Assembly: GCF_009852415.1 (NCBI RefSeq)
Contig: NZ_WOXS01000002.1
Coordinates: 7,790,001 to 7,854,000 of the forward strand
Direction of reading: 5' to 3'
Origin: Streptomyces sp. Tu 3180
Lineage (GTDB): Bacteria > Actinomycetota > Actinomycetes > Streptomycetales > Streptomycetaceae
Length of the DNA: 64,000 bases
In this document: piece after piece, positions 1 to 7,873 of the stretch
Layout of the letters: the number at the start of each line of letters is the position of its first letter
Numbering within the stretch: position 1 is the stretch's first letter
Position numbers and translations under genes: made by a program
Notes under the pieces: model-generated
Told to the model about the DNA's origin: nothing
The model's database searches: none
Seen by the model: the letters and a program-made list of their open reading frames with translations, nothing else

Positions 1-26
1 CGCTCGCGGGCGACCGCACTGTCCAT
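1..26 (-). CDS. Start of a divergent gene, probably TetR-family regulator (partial)
   Basis: Only the first eight complete codons lie in the window (MDSAVARE, running off the left edge). The ATG at 24-26 on the minus strand has a good ribosome binding site, AAGGAG (complement of 37-42), ten bases upstream. The short acidic/basic N-terminus and the two palindromic operators between it and the next gene fit a TetR-type repressor controlling itself and the divergent gene. The identity is inferred from context; the DNA-binding domain itself is not visible. Confidence 0.45.
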
Positions 27-40
27 GGACCGACCACTCC

Positions 41-70
41 TTGACGTGAGAACGAGCGTTCTCCTACGGT
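41..70 (+). promoter_or_regulatory. Promoter with operator in the spacer
   Basis: TTGACG (41-46) and TACGGT (65-70) are separated by 18 bases and match a housekeeping sigma factor promoter reading toward the NTF2-like gene. The spacer is almost entirely filled by the first operator palindrome (47-64), so a bound repressor would block RNA polymerase. Confidence 0.6.
47..64. promoter_or_regulatory. Operator 1, probable TetR-type site
   Basis: GAGAACG-AG-CGTTCTC at 48-63 is a palindrome with a two-base centre. It is the reverse complement of operator 2 and lies between the -35 and -10 hexamers of the promoter for the gene at 142. Confidence 0.55.
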
Positions 71-80
71 AGCAGGGGCG

Positions 81-100
81 CGGAGAACGCTCGTTCTCCG
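81..100. promoter_or_regulatory. Operator 2, probable TetR-type site
   Basis: CGGAGAACG-CT-CGTTCTCCG is a near-perfect 20-base palindrome 35 bases (centre to centre) from operator 1, placed around the expected transcription start. Two sites on about the same helix face (35 bp, a little over three turns) suggest cooperative binding. Confidence 0.55.
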
Positions 101-141
101 CGCGTCCCGCCCGGCCCGCCGCCCCTCTCCAGGGAGACACC

Positions 142-600
142 GTGACCGTTCGCCCGCCCCTGCCCCCGTTCACCCGCGAGACCGCCGCGCAGAAGGTCCA
201 GGCAGCCGAGGACGCCTGGAACACCCGCGATCCGCACCGGGTCGCCCTCGCCTACGCGCCGGACTCGGTGTGGCGCAACCGCGACACCTTCGTCACCGGC
301 CGCGCCGCGATCACCGAGCTGCTGACCGCCAAGTGGGAGCGCGAGCGGGAGTACGCGCTGCGCAAGGACCTCTGGGCCTTCGACGGCAACCGCATCGCGG
401 TGCGCTTCCAGTACGAGTGCCGGGACGCCGACGGCCAGTGGTGGCGCTCGTACGGCAACGAACTGTGGGAGTTCGACGAGCACGGCCTGATGACCCGGCG
501 CGAGGCGAGCATCAACGACGTGCCGATCGCGGAGCGGGACCGCCGCATCCTGGGGCCGCGCCCCGAGTCGGAGCGGGGCCGCGGCCTCCCGGTCCGGTGA
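142..600 (+). CDS. NTF2-like / SnoaL-fold protein (DUF1348 type)
   Basis: 152 residues, GTG start with AGGGAG five bases upstream. The sequence is a single NTF2-like alpha+beta barrel: an N-terminal helix with the AWNTRDP motif, then DSVWRNR, and a paired-strand core containing RFQYECRD and ELWEFDEHGLMTRREASIND. This matches the DUF1348 branch, in which the catalytic role is generally unassigned. No signal peptide is present, so the protein is probably cytosolic. It sits divergent from the probable TetR gene and under its two operators, so it is likely de-repressed by a small ligand, which the barrel might bind or convert. The family assignment is firm; the function is not. Confidence 0.85.
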   Translation: MTVRPPLPPFTRETAAQKVQAAEDAWNTRDPHRVALAYAPDSVWRNRDTFVTGRAAITELLTAKWEREREYALRKDLWAFDGNRIAVRFQYECRDADGQWWRSYGNELWEFDEHGLMTRREASINDVPIAERDRRILGPRPESERGRGLPVR

Positions 601-660
601 GGGCAGGGACCTCCGCCGCGGACGCCGGGGGAGGGGCCGGGGCGCCCGCCCCCGCGGGGG

Positions 661-1326
661 TCAGGGACCGTCGCCCGGCTCGAGCACCGTGAGGAACACC
701 GCGGACGCGTTGCCGGCGACCGGGACCGGGCCGGCCTTCCACGGCACCTTCAGCGGTTCCCGTTCGTCCGGCGGGGTGACCAGGAGCGCCGCCGGGGTGG
801 CCGTGCGGGCGCCGCTCACCCCGGGACTCGCGTACCGCAGTCCCGACCAGGCGCTCCCGCCGGGGGCCAGCGTGACGGTGGCCGCGTCGCCGGGGGAGCG
901 CTTCGGGTCCGGGCCCAGCTGCTCGCCGGCGGCGTTCACGAAGGCGGCGCCCGGATAGCCGTACAGCGTGCAGGCGCGGGAGGAGACGTTCGTCAGCACC
1001 ACGGGGAAGTTGCGCTGTCCCGCCCCCGGGTCCACGCGCCCGACGGCGGCCCTCAGCTCGGAGGTGTGACACCGGGTTTCCGGGCGGTCCGTGCGCCCGG
1101 TGGCCGGCGCGGCCGCGTCGCTCGGGGAGGCGGGGGCTTCACGCGAGGAGGGCGTGGCCCCGCTCGGGGAGGCCGGGGCGGCGTCGCCGCCCGTCCGGCC
1201 GGTGAGCGCCGCGGGCCGCGGGGAGGCGTCCGCCGCACCGCTCCCGGTGCCGCAGGCGGCCAGTGCGCCCAGTACGGCCAGCGCGCCCGCGGCCGGCGCG
1301 ACCGCGCGCCGTGTCCTGTTCGCCAT
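661..1326 (-). CDS. Secreted lipoprotein with DUF4232 domain
   Basis: 221 residues. The N-terminus is a lipoprotein signal: Arg-rich start, hydrophobic stretch, then the lipobox LAAC with Cys25 as the lipid-bearing residue. Residues 26-80 are a Ser/Pro/Ala/Thr-rich linker, and residues 84-221 form a DUF4232 domain (CHTSELRAAVG, QRNFPVVLTN, CTLYGYPG). It should be anchored on the outer face of the membrane and extend into the wall. DUF4232 lipoproteins are common in Streptomyces and have no known activity. The ATG start follows GGGAG. It converges on the NTF2-like gene, leaving only about 60 bases between the two stops, and lies just downstream of the phosphatase gene on the same strand. Confidence 0.85.
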   Translation of the reverse strand: MANRTRRAVAPAAGALAVLGALAACGTGSGAADASPRPAALTGRTGGDAAPASPSGATPSSREAPASPSDAAAPATGRTDRPETRCHTSELRAAVGRVDPGAGQRNFPVVLTNVSSRACTLYGYPGAAFVNAAGEQLGPDPKRSPGDAATVTLAPGGSAWSGLRYASPGVSGARTATPAALLVTPPDEREPLKVPWKAGPVPVAGNASAVFLTVLEPGDGP

Positions 1327-1385
1327 GCCTCGCTCCCGCCCGTAGGGATCCCTCACGTACGGTCGTCCGCGCCCGGCCGGGCGCC

Positions 1386-3767
1386 TCACATCTCGTCCAC
1401 CACCGTCATCTCCGCCCAGATGGTCTTGCCCTCGGCCGTGTGCCTGCTGCCCCAGCGCTGGGTGAGCTGTGCGACCAGCAGCAGTCCCCGGCCGCCCTCG
1501 TCCCAGGTCTTGGCCCGCCGCAGGTGCGGGGCCGTGTGGTTGGTGTCGGACACCTCGCAGATCAGCGTCGAGGCGTCGTGGATCAGCCGCAGCCGGATCG
1601 GCGGGGCCCCGTACCGGATGGCGTTGGTGACCAGCTCGCTCACCACCAGCTCGGCGGTGAACGACGCCTCGGTCAGCGCCCAGTCGGCCAGCTGGTCGAG
1701 GACCTGCTTGCGGACGGGGGCGACCAGCGCCGGGTCCGCGGGGATGTCCCAGGTGGCGACCTGCGACGACGGCAGTCCGTGCGTACGGGTCAGCAGCAGG
1801 GCCACGTCGTCGGGGGGTCCGCCCGAGACGAGCAGGGTGTGCAGGACGCGGTCGCAGGTCTCGTCGAGCGAGCCGGAGGCGTTCGACAGCGCCTCGCGGA
1901 GCAGGGCCTGACCGACCTCCATGTCCCGTGCGGGGGCCGTGACCAGTCCGTCGGTGTAGAACGCCAGCACCGTGTTCTCGGGCAGTTCGAACTCGGCCGA
2001 CTCGAAGGGCAGTCCCCCCGTGCCCAGCGGCGGACCGGAGGGCAGGTCGAGCTGCCGGGCCGGGCCGCCCGGCGGGATCAGCACCGGCGGGAGGTGCCCC
2101 GCCCGCGCCAGGGTGCAGCGCCGTGACACCGGGTCGTACACCGCGTACAGACAGGTCGCGCCGACCTCGCTGGGGGAGGTGTCGCTGCCCCACTCGTGCG
2201 ACAGGTGCTGGACCAGGTCGTCGAGGTGGGCGAGCAGTTCGTCGGGGGCCAGGTCGATGTCGGCGAGGGTGCGCACGGCGGTGCGCAGCCGGCCCATGGT
2301 CGCGGAGGCCTGGATGCCCTGGCCGACGACGTCCCCGACCACCATGGCCACCCGCATCCCGGACAGCGGGATCACGTCGAACCAGTCGCCGCCCACACCG
2401 GAGCGGGCGGCCGGCAGGTAGCGGGTGGCCGCCTCCACGGCGGCCGTGCGCGGCAGGGTGCGCGGCAGCAGGCTGCGCTGGAGCGTGAGGGTGGTCTCGC
2501 GCTCGCGGGAGTAGCGGCGGGCGTTGTCGATGCAGACGGCGGCGCGGGCGGTGACCTCCTCGGCCAGCAGCACGTCGTCGTGGGTGAAGAAATCGGGGCG
2601 CCGGAAGCGGGTGAAGGCGGCGACGCCGAGGGTGGTGCCCCGGGCCTGGAGCGGGACGGACAGCATCGAGTGGACCCCGAACTCCCGGATCTGCCGGGCG
2701 CGCGCCTCGTCGACCGCGAGCCACGGGTCCAGGTCACCGGACTCCACCGAGGCCACGACGCTGTGACCGGCGATCAGCGAGTCGGCGTGGGGCGCGGCGG
2801 CCGGGTAGACGACCACCTCGCCGGCCTCGGCGATCGACTCGGGACTGCCCGGGGTGAGGGAGTGGTGGGCGACCCGGCGCAGCGAGACCGGCGTGGTCAG
2901 CGGCCCGGAGGGGTCACCGCCGGGCTCCTCGGGCTCGAGCAGGTCCACACTGACGAAGTCGGCGAGCGCGGGCACGCACACCTCCGCCAGCTCCTGCGCC
3001 GTACGGGTGACGTCGAGGGTGGTGCCGATGCGGATGCTGGCCTCGTTGACCAGCTGCAGCCGCTCCCGGGCCCGGAACTGCTCGGTGAAGTCGTGGGCCG
3101 TCACGCACACGCCCCGCGCCCGGCCGGAGCCGTCGGTGAGCGGCGCGAGCCGGGCCAGCCAGGCGTGCGGGCGGTCCTCGCCGGTGGCCTTCATGTACGT
3201 CTGCATGTCGTGCGGCCGGCCGGTGCGCAGCACCCGGCGCATGTGCTCCTCCAGCTCGGAGTGCTGGGGCCGGCCGCCGATGTCGGTGGGCTTGAGTCCC
3301 CGCAGGTGGTCGGCCGGGAGCCCGAGGAGGTCCGCCATGGCGTCGTTGAGCCCGCGCAGCCGCAGCCGCTCGTCGAAGACCATGGTGGCGCAGGGCGACT
3401 GGAACACGGCCGTCCTGACCAGCGGGTCGTCGGGCAGCGCGTGCTCCGTGACCTCCAGCGGGGTGACGGCGAGCCAGTCACCGGGACCGCCGTCCTCCGG
3501 CTGTCTGCGGTGGGCGAGCACCCACACGGTGACGGTGTCGCCGCCGCGGTGCCGCAGCGCGAGCGAGCCGCTCCAGCGCGCGTTCTCCGGGGGACGGGGC
3601 ATGTCGGCGGGGTCGGCCAGCAGGTCGGCGGCCGGGCGGCCGACGACCTCCTCGGCGGTGTGGCCCAGCAGCAGGCGCGCGCCCTCGCTCCACCGTGCGA
3701 GCGTGCCGTCGGCGGCGATGACGGCCCGGGCCGTCACGGCATCGTCGAACGGGTCGTCCGGCCTCAT
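1386..3767 (-). CDS. PAS-PAS-GAF-PP2C (SpoIIE)-HATPase regulatory phosphatase
   Basis: 793 residues from ATG 3765-3767, chosen because GGAG lies eight bases upstream; an in-frame GTG at 3794 has no such site. Domain order: PAS (about 10-110), PAS (about 120-235), GAF sensor (about 250-420), SpoIIE-type PP2C phosphatase (about 430-645, with GGDWFDVIPL, GDVVGQGIQA, FYTDGLV and PPDDVALLL), and a C-terminal GHKL ATPase/anti-sigma kinase (about 660-785, with ELVTNAIRYG and DEGGRGLLLV). Such proteins control anti-sigma/anti-anti-sigma partner switching by both dephosphorylating an antagonist and acting as a kinase. No membrane segment is seen, so it should be cytosolic. The signal sensed by the PAS/GAF domains is unknown. 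One of four SpoIIE-type phosphatases in this window. Confidence 0.9.
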   Translation of the reverse strand: MRPDDPFDDAVTARAVIAADGTLARWSEGARLLLGHTAEEVVGRPAADLLADPADMPRPPENARWSGSLALRHRGGDTVTVWVLAHRRQPEDGGPGDWLAVTPLEVTEHALPDDPLVRTAVFQSPCATMVFDERLRLRGLNDAMADLLGLPADHLRGLKPTDIGGRPQHSELEEHMRRVLRTGRPHDMQTYMKATGEDRPHAWLARLAPLTDGSGRARGVCVTAHDFTEQFRARERLQLVNEASIRIGTTLDVTRTAQELAEVCVPALADFVSVDLLEPEEPGGDPSGPLTTPVSLRRVAHHSLTPGSPESIAEAGEVVVYPAAAPHADSLIAGHSVVASVESGDLDPWLAVDEARARQIREFGVHSMLSVPLQARGTTLGVAAFTRFRRPDFFTHDDVLLAEEVTARAAVCIDNARRYSRERETTLTLQRSLLPRTLPRTAAVEAATRYLPAARSGVGGDWFDVIPLSGMRVAMVVGDVVGQGIQASATMGRLRTAVRTLADIDLAPDELLAHLDDLVQHLSHEWGSDTSPSEVGATCLYAVYDPVSRRCTLARAGHLPPVLIPPGGPARQLDLPSGPPLGTGGLPFESAEFELPENTVLAFYTDGLVTAPARDMEVGQALLREALSNASGSLDETCDRVLHTLLVSGGPPDDVALLLTRTHGLPSSQVATWDIPADPALVAPVRKQVLDQLADWALTEASFTAELVVSELVTNAIRYGAPPIRLRLIHDASTLICEVSDTNHTAPHLRRAKTWDEGGRGLLLVAQLTQRWGSRHTAEGKTIWAEMTVVDEM

Positions 3768-3896
3768 CGTCGCCACTCCATCGCGCACACTCACCGTGAA
3801 CCGGTGTACCGCCTGAGTTCCAGCCTAGTGCGTCACGGCCCGCCGTGGAGCGGAACCCCGTTCCGGCCGCCCCGTCGTGCAGTCCCGTCCCAACCG

Positions 3897-3926
3897 TTGA
3901 CGGGATGTCACCCCTGCCACAACGAT
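3897..3926 (+). promoter_or_regulatory. Candidate promoter of the GH9 gene
   Basis: TTGACG at 3897-3902 followed after 18 bases by AACGAT (3921-3926), a weak -10. Transcription would start just before the CebR-type operator at 3944, a sensible arrangement for repression by roadblock. Confidence 0.4.
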
Positions 3927-3943
3927 GGTCTGCGCACCGGACA

Positions 3944-3957
3944 TGGGAGCGCTCCCA
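3944..3957. promoter_or_regulatory. CebR operator
   Basis: TGGGAGCGCTCCCA is an exact 14-base palindrome, extended by A/T to 3943-3958. It matches the known binding sequence of CebR, the LacI-family repressor released by cello-oligosaccharides in Streptomyces. It lies 55 bases before a cellulase start codon, so the gene is very likely cellobiose-induced. No CebR gene is in this window. Confidence 0.9.
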
Positions 3958-4011
3958 TACCGTGTGTGCCCCTTCCCGCGCCACCCGCACCTCCTCCAGA
4001 GGAGCCCAGAC

Positions 4012-6255
4012 GTGAACAGACGCAGAACCGCTCTGCTGTCCCTGACCGGCCTGCTGGCGACCGCGCTCACCGCGCTGCCCGCCGCACCCGCCGGGGCCGA
4101 CGAGGTCGAGCAGGTCAGGAACGGCACCTTCGACACCGGCACCGACCCCTGGTGGGCCTCGGCGAACGTCACCGCGGGCCCGTCCGAGGGCCGCCTGTGC
4201 GCGGACGTCCCCGGCGGCACCGCCAACCGCTGGGACGCCGCCGTCGGCCAGAACGACATCACGCTGGTGAAGGGGGAGTCGTACCGCTTCTCCTTCACCG
4301 CGACCGGCTCGCCCGCGGGCCACGCCGTCCGGGCGATCGTCGGCCTGTCGGTGGCCCCGTACGACACCTACCACGAGGTCACCCCGCAGCTCAGCGTCTC
4401 CGGCGACACGTACACCTACACCTTCACCTCCCCCGTCGACACCGCCCAGGGCCAGGTCGGCTTCCAGCTCGGCGGCAGCGCCGACCCCTGGCGCTTCTGC
4501 GTGGACGACGTGTCCCTGCTCGGCGGGGTCGAGCCCGAGCCGTACGTGCCCGACACCGGGCCCCGGGTCCGCGTCAACCAGGTCGCCTACCTGCCCGCCG
4601 GGCCGAAGAACGCCACCCTCGTCACCGACGCCGGCGAGCGCCTGCCCTGGCAGCTGAAGGACGCCGACGGCGACGTGGTCCGGCAGGGCTGGACCGTGCC
4701 GCGCGGCGTGGACGCCTCCTCCGGGCAGAACGTCCACTCCATCGACTTCGGGGGCTTCCGCGGGCGCGGCGAGGGCTACACGCTGACCGCGGACGGCGAG
4801 ACGAGCCGGCCCTTCGACATCGGCGCGAGCGCCTACGAGCGGCTGCGGCTGGACTCGGCGAAGTACTACTACACCCAGCGCAGCGGCACCGAGATCCGCG
4901 ACGACCTGCGCCCCGGCTACGGCCGCCCGGCCGGACACGTGGACGTGGCACCCAACCGGGGCGACGGCGACGTGCCCTGCCAGCCGGGCGTCTGCGACTA
5001 CACGCTGGACGTCACCGGCGGCTGGTACGACGCCGGCGACCACGGCAAGTACGTCGTCAACGGAGGCATCAGCACCTGGGAGGTGCTGAGCACCTACGAA
5101 CGCGCCCGGCACGCCCGCACCGGGCAGGCGGACAGGCTCGGCGACGGCACCCTGGACATCCCGGAGAGCGGCAACGGGGTGCCGGACATCCTCGACGAGG
5201 CCCGCTGGGAGCTGGAGTTCCTGCTGAAGATGCAGGTGCCCGAGGGCGAGCCGCTGGCCGGCATGGCCCACCACAAGATCCACGACGAGCAGTGGACCGG
5301 GCTGCCGCTGCTGCCCAGCGACGACCCGCAGAAGCGGGAACTGCACCCGCCGACCACCGCCGCCACCCTGAACCTGGCGGCCACGGCCGCCCAGGCGGCG
5401 CGCCTGTACCGGCCCCACGACGAGGAGTTCGCCGCGAAGGCCCTGGCGGCCGCACGCCAGGCGTGGACGGCGGCCCTCGCCCACCCGGAGAGGTACGCCG
5501 ACCCGGACGACGGCATCGGCGGCGGCGCCTACCCCGACGGCGACGTCACCGACGAGTTCTACTGGGCGGCGGCCGAGCTGTACCTCACCACGGGCGAGAA
5601 GCAGTTCAAGGAGTACGTGCTGAACTCCCCGGTGCACACCGCCGACATCTTCGGCCCCCTCGGCTTCGACTGGTCGCGCACCGCGGCGGCCGGCCGGCTC
5701 GACCTGGCGACCGTGCCGAACAAGCTGCCCGGCCGGGACGCGGTCCGCCGCTCCGTCGTCAAGGGCGCCGACCGTTACCTGGCCACGCTCAGGGCCCATC
5801 CGTACGGCATGCCGTACGCGCCGGCCGACAACGTCTACGACTGGGGCTCCAGCCACCAGATCCTCAACAACGCGGTCGTCCTCGCCACCGCCTACGACCT
5901 CACCGGCGCCGCGAAGTACCGTGACGGCGCGCTGCAGAGCATGGACTACATCCTGGGCCGCAACGCCCTGAACATCTCGTACGTCACCGGCTACGGCGAG
6001 GTCCACGCGCACAACCAGCACAGCCGCTGGTACGCCCGCCAGCTCGACCCGAACCTGCCGAGCCCGCCCGCCGGCACCTTGTCCGGCGGACCCAACTCCA
6101 GCATCCAGGACCCCTACGCCCAGTCCAAGCTCCAGGGCTGCGTCGCCCAGTTCTGCTTCATCGACGACATCCAGTCCTGGTCCACCAACGAACACACCAT
6201 CAACTGGAACGCCGCCCTGACCCGCATGGCCTCCTTCGTGGCCGACCAGGGCTAA
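4012..6255 (+). CDS. Secreted GH9 endoglucanase with N-terminal carbohydrate-binding module
   Basis: 747 residues from GTG 4012, which has AGAGGAG seven bases upstream; the longer open frame from 3925 would run through the operator. A signal peptide is cleaved near Ala29. Next come a CBM4/9-type beta-sandwich (about 33-165), the CelD-type Ig-like domain (about 185-268, starting RVNQVAYLP) and the GH9 (alpha/alpha)6 barrel (about 274-745). Catalytic features are intact: GGWYDAGDHGKY with Asp340 and Asp343 (nucleophilic water/base), the His670/Arg672 signature (HNQHSR), and Glu727 as general acid in STNEHTINWN. It should hydrolyse internal beta-1,4-glucan bonds outside the cell. The CebR operator upstream links it to cellulose use. 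Its stop overlaps the end of the convergent QcrB fragment by four bases. Confidence 0.95.
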   Translation: MNRRRTALLSLTGLLATALTALPAAPAGADEVEQVRNGTFDTGTDPWWASANVTAGPSEGRLCADVPGGTANRWDAAVGQNDITLVKGESYRFSFTATGSPAGHAVRAIVGLSVAPYDTYHEVTPQLSVSGDTYTYTFTSPVDTAQGQVGFQLGGSADPWRFCVDDVSLLGGVEPEPYVPDTGPRVRVNQVAYLPAGPKNATLVTDAGERLPWQLKDADGDVVRQGWTVPRGVDASSGQNVHSIDFGGFRGRGEGYTLTADGETSRPFDIGASAYERLRLDSAKYYYTQRSGTEIRDDLRPGYGRPAGHVDVAPNRGDGDVPCQPGVCDYTLDVTGGWYDAGDHGKYVVNGGISTWEVLSTYERARHARTGQADRLGDGTLDIPESGNGVPDILDEARWELEFLLKMQVPEGEPLAGMAHHKIHDEQWTGLPLLPSDDPQKRELHPPTTAATLNLAATAAQAARLYRPHDEEFAAKALAAARQAWTAALAHPERYADPDDGIGGGAYPDGDVTDEFYWAAAELYLTTGEKQFKEYVLNSPVHTADIFGPLGFDWSRTAAAGRLDLATVPNKLPGRDAVRRSVVKGADRYLATLRAHPYGMPYAPADNVYDWGSSHQILNNAVVLATAYDLTGAAKYRDGALQSMDYILGRNALNISYVTGYGEVHAHNQHSRWYARQLDPNLPSPPAGTLSGGPNSSIQDPYAQSKLQGCVAQFCFIDDIQSWSTNEHTINWNAALTRMASFVADQG

Positions 6256-6608
6256 CCGCTTCGCCGCCGGGCCGGCGGCCGCTTCGCCGCCGGCCCGTGC
6301 TCCACGGGTTCCGCGGGCCGTTCGTGGGCGGCCGGGGTGTGCAGCCGGGCCCGGTCGGGCGGCTCGTGGACCTCGACGTACTCGCCGTGCGGGAGCCGCT
6401 TGACCACGCCGGTCGCCCCGCCGTGCGCCACCGGTTCCCGGTCGCGCGACCGGAGGCCCGGGCAGACGCGCCGGGTGACGGCGAACACCACCGCCGGGAC
6501 CACGAACACCGCGATCCGCACCGCCCACGTCACCGTGTTGACCGACGGGTGGAACCGGGTCGCGACGACGTCGTTGCCGCCGGCAGCACCGGGCAGAGGC
6601 TGATCCAT
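6252..6608 (-). pseudogene. C-terminal fragment of cytochrome b (QcrB)
   Basis: 118 residues that match the very end of the actinobacterial QcrB subunit of the cytochrome bc1 complex: GGNDVVATRFHPSVNTVTWAVRI, one membrane helix (about residues 24-48), then the cytosolic tail with RSRDRE, GVVKRLPHGEYVEVHEP and AAHERP. The eight-helix haem-binding core of a normal protein of over 500 residues is absent, so it cannot carry electrons. Upstream sequence shows no missing part, and the ribosome binding site is poor (GGACGG). It is best read as a remnant of a duplicated qcrB, but the uninterrupted frame and conserved tail leave open a small accessory protein of the bc1-aa3 supercomplex. Confidence 0.7.
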
Positions 6609-6672
6609 TTCCGTCCGTGTCCCGGCAGGTACCTCTCGGTATGCCGTCTGAGCTGGGGTTATTTACGTGTCA

Positions 6673-6687
6673 GTACCCGAGCGGTAC
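6673..6687. promoter_or_regulatory. Inverted repeat before the toxin-antitoxin pair
   Basis: GTACC-CGAGC-GGTAC lies ten bases before the antitoxin ATG, and another GGTACC motif lies about 50 bases upstream. Ribbon-helix-helix antitoxins usually repress their own operon from such short repeats, so this is a candidate autoregulatory operator. Inference only. Confidence 0.4.
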
Positions 6688-6696
6688 CGTAGGGGC

Positions 6697-6942
6697 ATGC
6701 CTGCTCTCAATGTGGAGTTCAGCGACCGCGAGCTGGAGGACCTGCGGCAGATCGCCAAGGAGCGCGGTACGTCCATGAAGGCGCTCGTGCGGGAGGCGGC
6801 CGCGGCCGACATAGCCCGCCACCGCGCGCTGCAGGAGGGCGCGGAGGAGTTCCGCCGCTTCTTCGCGTCCCACGCCGACGAGTTCGCCGCCGCGTTCCCG
6901 GACGACGAACACCCCGCCGGGAGTGCGGGACGGGCCGCCTGA
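6697..6942 (+). CDS. Ribbon-helix-helix (CopG-like) antitoxin
   Basis: 81 residues from ATG 6697 (AGGGG just upstream); a GTG at 6667 in the same frame would place ten extra residues within the probable operator. The N-terminal strand ALNVEFSD followed by helices ELEDLRQIAKERGTSMKALVREAAA is a classic RHH DNA-binding fold, forming a dimer whose paired strands enter the major groove. The C-terminal 40 residues are acidic and charged, as expected for the toxin-binding arm. The stop codon is three bases before the toxin start, so the two are co-translated. Confidence 0.85.
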   Translation: MPALNVEFSDRELEDLRQIAKERGTSMKALVREAAAADIARHRALQEGAEEFRRFFASHADEFAAAFPDDEHPAGSAGRAA

Positions 6943-6945
6943 CCG

Positions 6946-7323
6946 ATGGCTCCCGTCCTGCACATCGACGTGCCCTGGCTGCTCCAGCGGCACGAGGAGG
7001 TCCTCCCGGACCAGCCCACCATCAACGACTTCTCCGCGCTGGTCGCCGCCGTGGCCCGGCACCGGGTCGACCCGCCCCGCCTCGGCGTGGACTCCGACCC
7101 GGCCTGGCGGGCCGCGGCTCTGCTGCACACCCTCGCCGTGCTCCGCCCGCTGCCGTCGGCCAACGCCCGCTTCGCCTGCGCCACGGCGGTGGCGTACATG
7201 TTCGTCAGCGGCGTCGGCATCGACCCGCCCTACGGCGCCCTCGTCGACCTCGCCCGCGATCTGATGTCCGGTACGACGGACGTCTACGGCGCGGCGGACC
7301 GTTTGCGGTCCTGGCAGATCTGA
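6946..7323 (+). CDS. Fic/Doc-like toxin with degenerate active-site loop
   Basis: 125 residues, start ATG three bases after the antitoxin stop. The helical layout and the segment LRPLPSANARFACATAVAYM align with the Fic/Doc core, where HPFxxGN(G/K)R normally carries the catalytic His. Here the loop reads RPLPSANAR: the His is replaced by Arg and the first Gly by Ala, while Asn and the final Arg remain. Normal Fic enzymes transfer AMP and Doc transfers phosphate from ATP to EF-Tu; loss of the His should abolish either reaction or imply a different one. Streptomyces genomes carry many such short Fic-like proteins next to RHH antitoxins. Toxin role is by context. Confidence 0.75.
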   Translation: MAPVLHIDVPWLLQRHEEVLPDQPTINDFSALVAAVARHRVDPPRLGVDSDPAWRAAALLHTLAVLRPLPSANARFACATAVAYMFVSGVGIDPPYGALVDLARDLMSGTTDVYGAADRLRSWQI

Positions 7324-7344
7324 GAGGGGCGCGGGCCCTTCCGG

Positions 7345-7382
7345 GGCCGCCGGCCGAGGGCGGGGGAGCTGGGCCGGCGGCC
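7345..7382 (+). terminator. Hairpin after the toxin gene
   Basis: GGCCGCCGGCC (7345-7355) and GGCCGGCGGCC (7372-7382) form a perfect 11-bp stem with a 16-base loop, 22 bases after the toxin stop. There is no T-run, which is usual for Streptomyces terminators. Confidence 0.6.
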
Positions 7383-7873
7383 GTGCGCGCAGGGGAGCCG
7401 CCGTCCTGTGCGGTGACCTCCGAGAAGGGCCGTGACCAGTCGACCACGCTCCGGCGCGCGCCGGGAGCGTGCGCGGCGCACCCGGCGGATGTGCGGAGTT
7501 CACACGGGGTGCGGAACGCTCCCGGCGCGCCCCGGCCCGCGCTCCCGGCGCTCCTTTCGCCGCCCGGGTGTGAACCGCGGGAAAACCCAGGTCGAAAGCG
7601 GGTGCGAGAGGTGCGGGCCGCCTTCCCTTTCTGACTTTCTGTCAACGCGCAGATCTTGCTCACCCGCCTTGTTGGTCCTGTGCGGGTTGTGCGAGAGTGA
7701 GCCACCCGCGCGGGGGGTAAAGGCCGGGGTCACATGCCAGTTGACGAACCGGGGCCGGCTCGCCGTCGGTGAATTCGCCCTCCGCGTCCCGCCAAAGAGG
7801 TGTGCACCATTCGGAGCCCCCTTTTTCGGCGTCGAACTTCTGAGTCACTGCGCGTGGGAAAGGAACCATCTCA
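7383..7873. other. Long intergenic region upstream of the ricin-domain gene
   Basis: About 490 bases without a convincing gene on either strand. The part from about 7615 to 7690 is noticeably richer in A+T (runs such as CCCTTTCTGACTTTCTGTC) and probably holds the promoter of the next gene. TTGACG at 7741 has no clear -10 partner. AAAGGA near 7858 is the ribosome binding site for the GTG at 7874. Confidence 0.4.

Noticed and set aside
2196..5924. Open frame of over 1200 codons on the plus strand across the phosphatase and cellulase genes
   Set aside because: It runs antisense to a phosphatase with clear motifs and out of frame with GH9; the length is an effect of very high GC at third positions. 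Its translation is Arg/Gly/Pro-rich and has no domain.
3478..6528. Long minus-strand frame antisense to the GH9 cellulase
   Set aside because: Low-complexity Val/Gly/Arg product, no ribosome site, and it overlaps genes with intact catalytic motifs.
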